This document shows, piece by piece, positions 27,631 through 32,609 of a stretch of 32,609 nucleotides of DNA. Made by a program: the position numbers and the translations under genes. The stretch spans positions 1 through 32,609 of the forward strand of contig NZ_JABGCL010000038.1 of NCBI RefSeq assembly GCF_019800005.1, in the 5' to 3' direction. How positions within the stretch are numbered: the stretch's first letter is position 1; each line of letters starts with the position of its first letter. The notes beneath the pieces are model-generated. The model did not search any database. It had not been told where the DNA came from and saw only the letters and a program-made list of their open reading frames with translations. This DNA is from Geminicoccus harenae (GTDB lineage Bacteria; Pseudomonadota; Alphaproteobacteria; Geminicoccales; Geminicoccaceae).

Positions 27631-28773
27631 ATGACCGGAAAACTGGGCGTCGGCATCATCGGCTGCGGCACGATCGCCGACATCTACTGCCGCAACGCGC
27701 CGCGCTTTGCCGACATCGAGATCCGCGCCTGCGCCGACCTCCGGCCGGAGATCGCCCAGGCACTGGCCGGCAAGTACGGGCTGCGCGCCATGGGTGCCGC
27801 CGAGCTGATGGCGGCGGACGAGGTCGACATCGTCCTGAACCTGACCATCCCCAACGCCCATGTGGAGGTGTCGGGCGCGGCCCTGGAGGCCGGCAAGCAT
27901 GTCTATAGCGAGAAGCCGCTGGCGACCTCGCTGGCGGGTGCCCGCGAGCTGACGGAACTGGCCAGGCGCAGGGGCGTCCACTTGGCTGTGGCGCCGGACA
28001 CGATCCTGGGGCCGGGCGGGCAGCTCGCGCGCAAGCTGGTCGACGAGGGCGAGGTCGGCATGATCACCGCCGGCACCGCCTTCGTGCTGTCGCGCGGCAT
28101 GGAGCACTGGCACCCGTCGCCGGGCTTCTACTTCCAGCCGGGCGGCGGCCCGGTGTTCGACATGGGCCCCTATTATGTCACCCAGCTCGTCCAGCTCCTG
28201 GGGCCGGTCGAGCGGGTGGCGGCACTGGCCACCACCGGGATCGCGGAGCGGGTGGTGACGGCAGCGGGGCCGATGCAGGGGCAGACCATCCGCCCGCAGG
28301 TCGCCACCACGATCATGGGCCTGCTCGATTTCGCCAGTGGTGCCAAGGTCATGTTCGGGGCCAGCTGGGACGTGGCGGCGCACGGCCACCGGCCGATCGA
28401 ACTCTACGGCACCAGGGCGTCGCTCAGGGTGCCCGACCCGAACTTCATGGGCGGTGTCGTCGAGCTCGGCACCCGCGAAGATGGCTGGCGGGAGCTGCCG
28501 ACGCAGGAGCGGGTGTTCGGCAAGGCCAACTATCCGTTCGACGCCCCGATCCACGCCAACGACCGCGGCCTGGGCGTGGCCGAGTTCGCCCAGGCGGTCC
28601 GCCAGGGCCGCACGCCGCGGCTGGCCGGCGGGCTGGGCCTCCACGTCACCGCGGTGATGGAGGGGCTGCTCGTCGCCAGCGAGCAGGGCCGGGTGATCAC
28701 GATCGAGGATCGCTGCGAGCGGCCGGCGGCGTTGAGCGAGGAGGAGGCGGCCGCCCTGCTAGCCCGGGTCTGA
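27631..28773 (+). CDS. Gfo/Idh/MocA family oxidoreductase
   Basis: A 380-residue NAD(P)-dependent sugar oxidoreductase. The Rossmann motif is GIIGCGTIA (residues 8-16). The family EKP is at 94-96 (YSEKPLATS), with the catalytic lysine at 95. The usual DxGxH active-site motif reads FDMGPYYV, so a tyrosine stands where the histidine normally is, a pattern I believe recurs in one subgroup. The start ATG at 27631 lies four bases after the isomerase stop, with GTGAGG upstream. An in-frame ATG at 27589 would lie inside the isomerase gene. Members oxidise or reduce sugar hydroxyls, often at C3. It closes the importer operon and is convergent with the DUF4336 gene. Confidence 0.92.
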   Translation: MTGKLGVGIIGCGTIADIYCRNAPRFADIEIRACADLRPEIAQALAGKYGLRAMGAAELMAADEVDIVLNLTIPNAHVEVSGAALEAGKHVYSEKPLATSLAGARELTELARRRGVHLAVAPDTILGPGGQLARKLVDEGEVGMITAGTAFVLSRGMEHWHPSPGFYFQPGGGPVFDMGPYYVTQLVQLLGPVERVAALATTGIAERVVTAAGPMQGQTIRPQVATTIMGLLDFASGAKVMFGASWDVAAHGHRPIELYGTRASLRVPDPNFMGGVVELGTREDGWRELPTQERVFGKANYPFDAPIHANDRGLGVAEFAQAVRQGRTPRLAGGLGLHVTAVMEGLLVASEQGRVITIEDRCERPAALSEEEAAALLARV

Positions 28774-28776
28774 ATC

Positions 28777-29514
28777 TCAGCGGGTCAGCCAGCGCAGCGA
28801 GCGGGCCAGCGCCAGCGTGCCGTCCCGCTCGAACCAGCGCCCGTGGCTGAAGATCACCCGTTCCGGCGCCAGGTCGATCAGGCGGCGTGCCGCCGGGGCC
28901 GCCTGGCTCCGCTTCATGTTGATGACCAGGCGCAGATAGATGGGGGCCTGCCCGTCCGGTGCCGCACTGCCGACCAGGTGCGTGCCCAGCCGCATGGGGG
29001 CGGGCAGTTTCTCCGTCTCCACGTTCACGACCAGGTCGGTCAGGAGCAGGGTACGGCTCTTGCGGTGGAACAGGGCCACCTCCGTGAAGCCGCCGCCGCC
29101 TGGGACGACCACCTGCTCGATCTCGTCCGCCCATTCGGCTGGCGCCCGGCCCGACAGGTCGTGGTCGATCCGCAGGCCGGACTGCCGGACCTGCCGGCGT
29201 TCGCGCAGCCCGGGTGCCGCCCAGGTCACCGTGCCTGGGCACTCCCGTTGCCAGGTCTGGAGATAGGACCAGTGCGCGATGTTCGGTGCCAGGAGATGCC
29301 GGATCCGGCCGACCTCCTCGAGCTGGCGCCGGAGCGGCTGGTGGTAGCGGGTCGGCGAATGGAGGATCAGGTCGCCGCTCGCCAGGCGCACCACCGCCAT
29401 CCGGACCGGCATCGGTATGCCCAGCATCCGGTGCGGGCCGCTGTCGACGATCCAGACCCCGTCTGCCACCGGCTTGAGCTGGTCGAGGGGCGGGTAGGTG
29501 ACCGGGCTGGCCAT
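28777..29514 (-). CDS. DUF4336 domain protein (metallo-hydrolase-like fold)
   Basis: A 245-residue protein that matches the DUF4336 pattern: VADGVWIVDSGPHRMLGIPMP, then MAVVRLASGDLILHSPTRY, then LLAPNIAHWSYLQTWQREC. A later VALFHRKSRTLLLTDLVVNVE and VIFSHGRWFERDG complete the pattern. The family is distantly like metallo-beta-lactamases, but the HxHxDH motif is absent here, so metal binding is uncertain. Its function is unknown. The start ATG at 29512-29514 gives a typical family N terminus. The ribosome-binding site is weak. A small gene ends 14 bases upstream on the same strand and is probably co-transcribed. Confidence 0.75.
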   Translation of the reverse strand: MASPVTYPPLDQLKPVADGVWIVDSGPHRMLGIPMPVRMAVVRLASGDLILHSPTRYHQPLRRQLEEVGRIRHLLAPNIAHWSYLQTWQRECPGTVTWAAPGLRERRQVRQSGLRIDHDLSGRAPAEWADEIEQVVVPGGGGFTEVALFHRKSRTLLLTDLVVNVETEKLPAPMRLGTHLVGSAAPDGQAPIYLRLVINMKRSQAAPAARRLIDLAPERVIFSHGRWFERDGTLALARSLRWLTR

Positions 29515-29528
29515 GCGTGGTGCCGCCG

Positions 29529-29735
29529 TCAGCCGGGCGGCAGGATCGAGAGGCCGCGCTCCAGGAAGCCATGGCTGCGCTCGTCGATGCGCCCGTCCTC
29601 CTGCTCGCTGGCCGGCAGCATGTCGTCCCGGCCTTCCCGCCCGTCCAGGATAGTGCCCCGCTCGGAGCGCCGGTCGGCCGGCCGGTCGGGTCCTGGCTTG
29701 TGCCGTGGTTCGGGCTGGCGATCCTGGGTGCTCAT
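29529..29735 (-). CDS. Small, highly charged hypothetical protein
   Basis: A possible 68-residue protein starting MSTQDRQPEPRHKPGPDR, rich in Arg, Asp, Glu, Pro and Gly and predicted to be disordered. It has no signal peptide or membrane helix. The start at 29735 is favoured by GGAGAG four bases upstream. ATGs at 29747 and 29792 would lengthen it. I recognise no family. Support is the ribosome-binding site, the lack of a competing gene in this 340-base stretch, and its close spacing to the DUF4336 gene. It might be a non-coding stretch of GC-rich DNA. Confidence 0.5.
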   Translation of the reverse strand: MSTQDRQPEPRHKPGPDRPADRRSERGTILDGREGRDDMLPASEQEDGRIDERSHGFLERGLSILPPG

Positions 29736-29857
29736 CTCGCTCTCCATGCCGTTCGTCCTGAGAGAACCGCCAGTCCCGTTGCACCGTTCCATGGAACGCG
29801 CGGGCCCGCGTCCCGTTGAGAAAGCCTTCTGGCATCGGACACGGCACTGGTTGGTTC

Positions 29858-30772
29858 ATGGATTGCCTGATCATCGGCGGCGGCCCGGCGGGGCTGACCG
29901 CCGCGATCTATCTGGCCCGCTTCCGCCGGCGGTGCCTGCTCGTCGATACCGGTGCGAGCCGGGCCTCCTGGATCCCGGTGTCGCACAACCATCCGGGCTT
30001 CCCCGATGGGATCCCAGGCACCGAGCTCCTGGCACGGATGCGCCGGCAGGCACAGCGCTACGGGGCGGAACTCGTCCTCGGCCGGGTCGAGCGGCTGGAG
30101 GCCAAGCCCGATGGCGGCTTCGTGGCGTGGCTGGACGACGGCAGCCGGCGAGAGGCTGCGACCGTGCTGCTGGCGACCGGCACGGACGACGTCCCGCCGC
30201 CGCTCGACCTTTCCCACCTGGACGAGGCGGTGGCGGGCGGCCTCCTGCGCTACTGCCCGATCTGCGACGCCTTCGAGATCATCGGCCGGCGCGTGGCGCT
30301 TGCCGGGTCCGGCAAGTGCCGGATCCGCGAGGCGCTGCTCCTGCGCAGCTACACGGCCGATCTCAGCCTGCTCACGCTGGGCGACCCCTGGGACCTGCCC
30401 GAGGACGAGCGCCGCACGCTCACAGAGGCCGGTATCGAGATCATCGAGGCCCCCGCCGCCGACCTGGCGATCGACGGCGACTGCTTTGCCGTCCGGACGA
30501 CGAGCGGCCAGACGCACCGGTTCGATTCGCTCTACGTGGCGCTGGGCCTGCGCGCCCGCTCCGGCCTCGCGGTCGCCCTGGGCGCTGCGCATGACGGGGA
30601 CGGTGCGCTCATCGTCGACGCGCACCAGCAAACCAGCGTGCCCGGCCTCTATGCGGCGGGCGACGTGGTCCAGGGGCTGGCGCAGATCAGCGTGGCGACG
30701 GGTCAGGCCGCCATTGCGGCCACGGCGATCCAGAACAGCCTGCCGCTGCGAGGTGCCCAAGACGATGGCTAG
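29858..30772 (+). CDS. Thioredoxin-reductase-like NAD(P)/FAD oxidoreductase
   Basis: A 304-residue two-dinucleotide-domain flavoprotein. FAD motif GGGPAGLTAA begins at residue 7. The redox pair Cys133-x-x-Cys136 is in RYCPICDAFE, the position of the TrxB CATC. The C-terminal FAD block is YAAGDVVQGLAQISVATGQAA. The NAD(P) loop reads LAGSGKCRI rather than the usual GGGxSA, so cofactor preference is unclear. The ATG at 29858 begins directly before the FAD motif but has no strong ribosome-binding site. A TTG at 29816 is an alternative. The protein probably reduces a dithiol or a thioredoxin-like partner, but it may be a stand-alone disulfide or quinone reductase. It is divergent from the small hypothetical gene. 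Confidence 0.88.
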   Translation: MDCLIIGGGPAGLTAAIYLARFRRRCLLVDTGASRASWIPVSHNHPGFPDGIPGTELLARMRRQAQRYGAELVLGRVERLEAKPDGGFVAWLDDGSRREAATVLLATGTDDVPPPLDLSHLDEAVAGGLLRYCPICDAFEIIGRRVALAGSGKCRIREALLLRSYTADLSLLTLGDPWDLPEDERRTLTEAGIEIIEAPAADLAIDGDCFAVRTTSGQTHRFDSLYVALGLRARSGLAVALGAAHDGDGALIVDAHQQTSVPGLYAAGDVVQGLAQISVATGQAAIAATAIQNSLPLRGAQDDG

Positions 30773-30846
30773 CGCCGTCACAGAACCGGACGGCGGTCTG
30801 GCAGGTTGAATGGCTGCCGGGCGCACTGGCGCCCACCACTCCAGCC

Positions 30847-31449
30847 ATGGATGCGGATTTGAGCGGAACAACCGAAGCGCACAGCCTGGGTGAGATCCTG
30901 GACGGCCTCGCCGAACAGGGCAGGGAGCAGGACCAGGTGTCCGTGGACGACATGAAGAAGGCGGTCGGCCAGCGCAGCTACGGGCCGTTCCTCCTGGTCC
31001 CGGCGTTGCTGGAGATGTCGCCGATCGGCGGGATCCCGGGCCTGCCCACGGTGATCGCGCTGCTGATCGTGATCGTCGCCGTCCAGATGCTGCTCGGGCG
31101 CGACCATCTGTGGATCCCGGGCTTTCTCGGCCGGCGCAGCGTCGAGGGCGAGCGGCTGGAGAAGGCCACCGACAAGATGCGCGGGATCGCCGGCTGGGCG
31201 GACCGGCTGTTCCACGGGCGGCTGACCTTCATGACCCGCGGCATCTGGGTCCGGATCATCGCCCTGCTCTGCATCCTCCTGTGCCTGACCGTGCCTGGCC
31301 TGGAGCTGATCCCGTTCGCCAGCACCTTCCCGATGGCGGCGATCGCCCTGTTCGGCATGGCGCTGCTGGTCGGCGACGGGCTGCTGGTCCTGCTGGGGCT
31401 GGCGGTGGTGATCGGCGGCGGGATCTTCGGGCTGACGCGGCTGGTATAG
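30847..31449 (+). CDS. exoD: ExoD family membrane protein
   Basis: A 200-residue integral membrane protein of the ExoD family. After a charged cytoplasmic N terminus with HSLGEILDGLAEQG comes the family block SYGPFLLVPALLEMSPIGGIPGLPTVIALLIVIVAVQMLLGRDHLWIPGFL. Two further hydrophobic regions lie near residues 135-160 and 160-195. Sinorhizobium exoD mutants have altered exopolysaccharide and alkaline sensitivity, but the molecular activity is unknown. The start at 30847 has no obvious ribosome-binding site. The 74 bases before it hold no clear promoter. It is convergent with the RTX gene, 23 bases apart. Confidence 0.87.
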   Translation: MDADLSGTTEAHSLGEILDGLAEQGREQDQVSVDDMKKAVGQRSYGPFLLVPALLEMSPIGGIPGLPTVIALLIVIVAVQMLLGRDHLWIPGFLGRRSVEGERLEKATDKMRGIAGWADRLFHGRLTFMTRGIWVRIIALLCILLCLTVPGLELIPFASTFPMAAIALFGMALLVGDGLLVLLGLAVVIGGGIFGLTRLV

Positions 31450-31472
31450 CAGCCGCCTGCCGACGAGACCGG

Positions 31473-32609
31473 TCAGGCGATGAAGTCTCCGGACGAAAGG
31501 CTAGTGACGTCGAACAGGGTGATCGTGCCGTTGCCCCAGTTTCCCCCGGTGGGCGGCGGCGGCACGGTGGGCGCGTCGGCGCCACGATACTCAAGTTGCA
31601 CCGAGCCGAAGAACGCGCCGATGTCGATGACCAGGCTCTGCTGGGTGGCACCCATGAACGATGCGTCGGCAAGCGTGACGGCATCGTCCGCATCGGTGAT
31701 CACGCCGTCCGAGTTCGTGTCGAGGTCGCCGAACTTGAAGACGTAGCGCTCGCTGTAGTCGCCAATAGGGGAAGACTGACGCCAGCCGATCGCAAGCTGG
31801 TCACCACCGCCGAAGTCGCTGATCAGGTCGTTGATGTAGAAGAAATTGTTGGCCGGCCGGTCGATGGCATCGAGATCCCCATACAGGTGGTACCCGAACG
31901 TGTCGCTGCCGGTGCCGCCGGTCAGGATGGACATGCCCAGGTCATGCCGGGTCTCCCCACTGACCAGCATGTCATTGCCGGCACCACCCATCAGGCGATC
32001 CGCGCCCGGGTCCCCGAACAGGGTATCGTTGCCGGCACCGCCCTCCAGCCGGTCGTTGCCATAGCCGCCGTGCAGCCGGTCGTCGCCGTCCTCACCGCGC
32101 AGATTGTCGTCCTGCCAGCCGCCGAGCGCGGAGTCGTTGCCGCTGCCGGCGAACAGGACCATTGAGCCGGTGCCGGTCTCGTCGTCGAACCAGCCTTCGT
32201 AGGGCATGGCGATCTCGTCGTCGCCAGCACCGGCATAGACGACGTTCAGACCGGCGCCCGGCCCGATATAGTCGTTGCCGTTGCCGCCCAGGATCAGATC
32301 GTCGCCAAGACCAGCGAAAATGCGGTCGTCGCCGTCACCGCCTTCCAGTCGGTCGTTGCCGTCCTGGATTGGTCCCTGCGCATCCCGGCTGACGCCGCCA
32401 TCGCGCTCAGTACTGCCCGGCGGCTTATCGCCCCCATAGAGCGTGTCGTTGCCATCCCCGCCCATCAGCAGGTCATTGCCGAGCCCGCCAAAGAGGTCGT
32501 CCGGCCCATGCTGCCCATAGAGCTGGTCGTTGCCGTCGTCGCCCCAGATCCGGTCGCGGTTGTCGCCACCCAGGATGGTGTCGTCGCCCGCCCCACCGCT
32601 CAGCTGGTC
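31473..32609 (-). CDS. RTX-type calcium-binding secreted protein, C-terminal part (5' end outside window)
   Basis: The reading frame is open from the window edge to a stop at 31473, giving the last 378 residues of a larger protein. At least ten glycine/aspartate nonapeptide repeats of the GGxGxDxLx type are visible (for example GGAGNDTLFGD, GGYGNDRLEGG), which fold into a calcium-stabilised beta-roll. A post-repeat domain (ISDFGGGDQLAIGW) follows, containing an EF-hand-like loop DTNSDGVITDAD (31686-31721), a Pro-rich linker and the tail LSSGDFIA. Such C termini act as uncleaved signals for type I secretion. The missing N terminus would tell whether it is a protease, lipase, adhesin or S-layer-like protein. 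Confidence 0.88.
   Translation of the reverse strand, partial: DQLSGGAGDDTILGGDNRDRIWGDDGNDQLYGQHGPDDLFGGLGNDLLMGGDGNDTLYGGDKPPGSTERDGGVSRDAQGPIQDGNDRLEGGDGDDRIFAGLGDDLILGGNGNDYIGPGAGLNVVYAGAGDDEIAMPYEGWFDDETGTGSMVLFAGSGNDSALGGWQDDNLRGEDGDDRLHGGYGNDRLEGGAGNDTLFGDPGADRLMGGAGNDMLVSGETRHDLGMSILTGGTGSDTFGYHLYGDLDAIDRPANNFFYINDLISDFGGGDQLAIGWRQSSPIGDYSERYVFKFGDLDTNSDGVITDADDAVTLADASFMGATQQSLVIDIGAFFGSVQLEYRGADAPTVPPPPTGGNWGNGTITLFDVTSLSSGDFIA

Noticed and set aside
22683..28773. Assignment of the importer operon as the trehalose operon thuEFGKAB
   Set aside because: The binding protein looks GtsA-like and the first enzyme is a TIM-barrel protein rather than ThuA. Proximity to treXZY alone does not justify the name.

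Overview
This window looks like chromosomal DNA from a high-GC Gram-negative alphaproteobacterium, most likely a Rhodospirillales- or Geminicoccales-type organism. That is an inference from the strong GC bias at third codon positions, an ExoD-family protein, a CbpA/CbpM pair, a CbrA-like transporter-kinase and a four-cysteine Rrf2 regulator. No marker in the window fixes the genus. I see no rRNA, tRNA, insertion sequence, prophage, CRISPR array or integration scar. Coding density is very high, with many 1-4 nt overlaps, and no stretch over 300 bases lacks a gene.

Layout. (1) 120-1369 (+): a DinB-fold protein translationally coupled to an exported trypsin-fold protein that has lost two of its three catalytic residues. 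(2) 1398-3080 (-): the ribosomal ABC-F factor EttA. (3) 3246-6632 (+): a sensory cassette of a receiver-only response regulator, a two-helix membrane protein and a large SSS-transporter/STAC/histidine kinase fusion. (4) 6637-8064 (-): a YdhS-like FAD/NAD(P) protein behind an AT-rich control region. (5) 8244-10004: an Rrf2 regulator divergent from a sulfate-binding protein, with a similar 19-bp motif upstream of each gene. (6) 10035-14500 (-): a likely stress or membrane-maintenance operon cbpA-cbpM-GST-lipid kinase-EEP hydrolase. (7) 14781-21486 (+): glgX-treZ-treY, the TreXZY route from glycogen to trehalose, joined by two ATGA overlaps. (8) 21491-28773: a LacI regulator divergent from a CUT1 sugar importer (binding protein, two permeases, ATPase), followed by an AP-endonuclease-2-fold TIM-barrel enzyme and a Gfo/Idh/MocA oxidoreductase. 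A near-perfect LacI-family operator lies in the divergent spacer. (9) 28777-32609: a DUF4336 protein with a small disordered neighbour, a thioredoxin-reductase-like flavoprotein, an ExoD-family membrane protein, and the C-terminal part of a secreted RTX calcium-binding protein that runs off the window.

How the parts work together. The centre of the window is carbohydrate and stress physiology. GlgX debranches glycogen, TreY converts the chain end to a trehalosyl unit and TreZ releases trehalose. The convergent LacI operon imports a sugar or glycoside and appears to process it by oxidation followed by a TIM-barrel lyase or isomerase. The most unusual items are the receiver/small-membrane-protein/CbrA-like cassette, the coupled pseudo-protease, the Rrf2-Sbp pair without permease genes, and the importer plus oxidoreductase plus TIM-barrel operon. 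No clearly new defence or mobile system was found.
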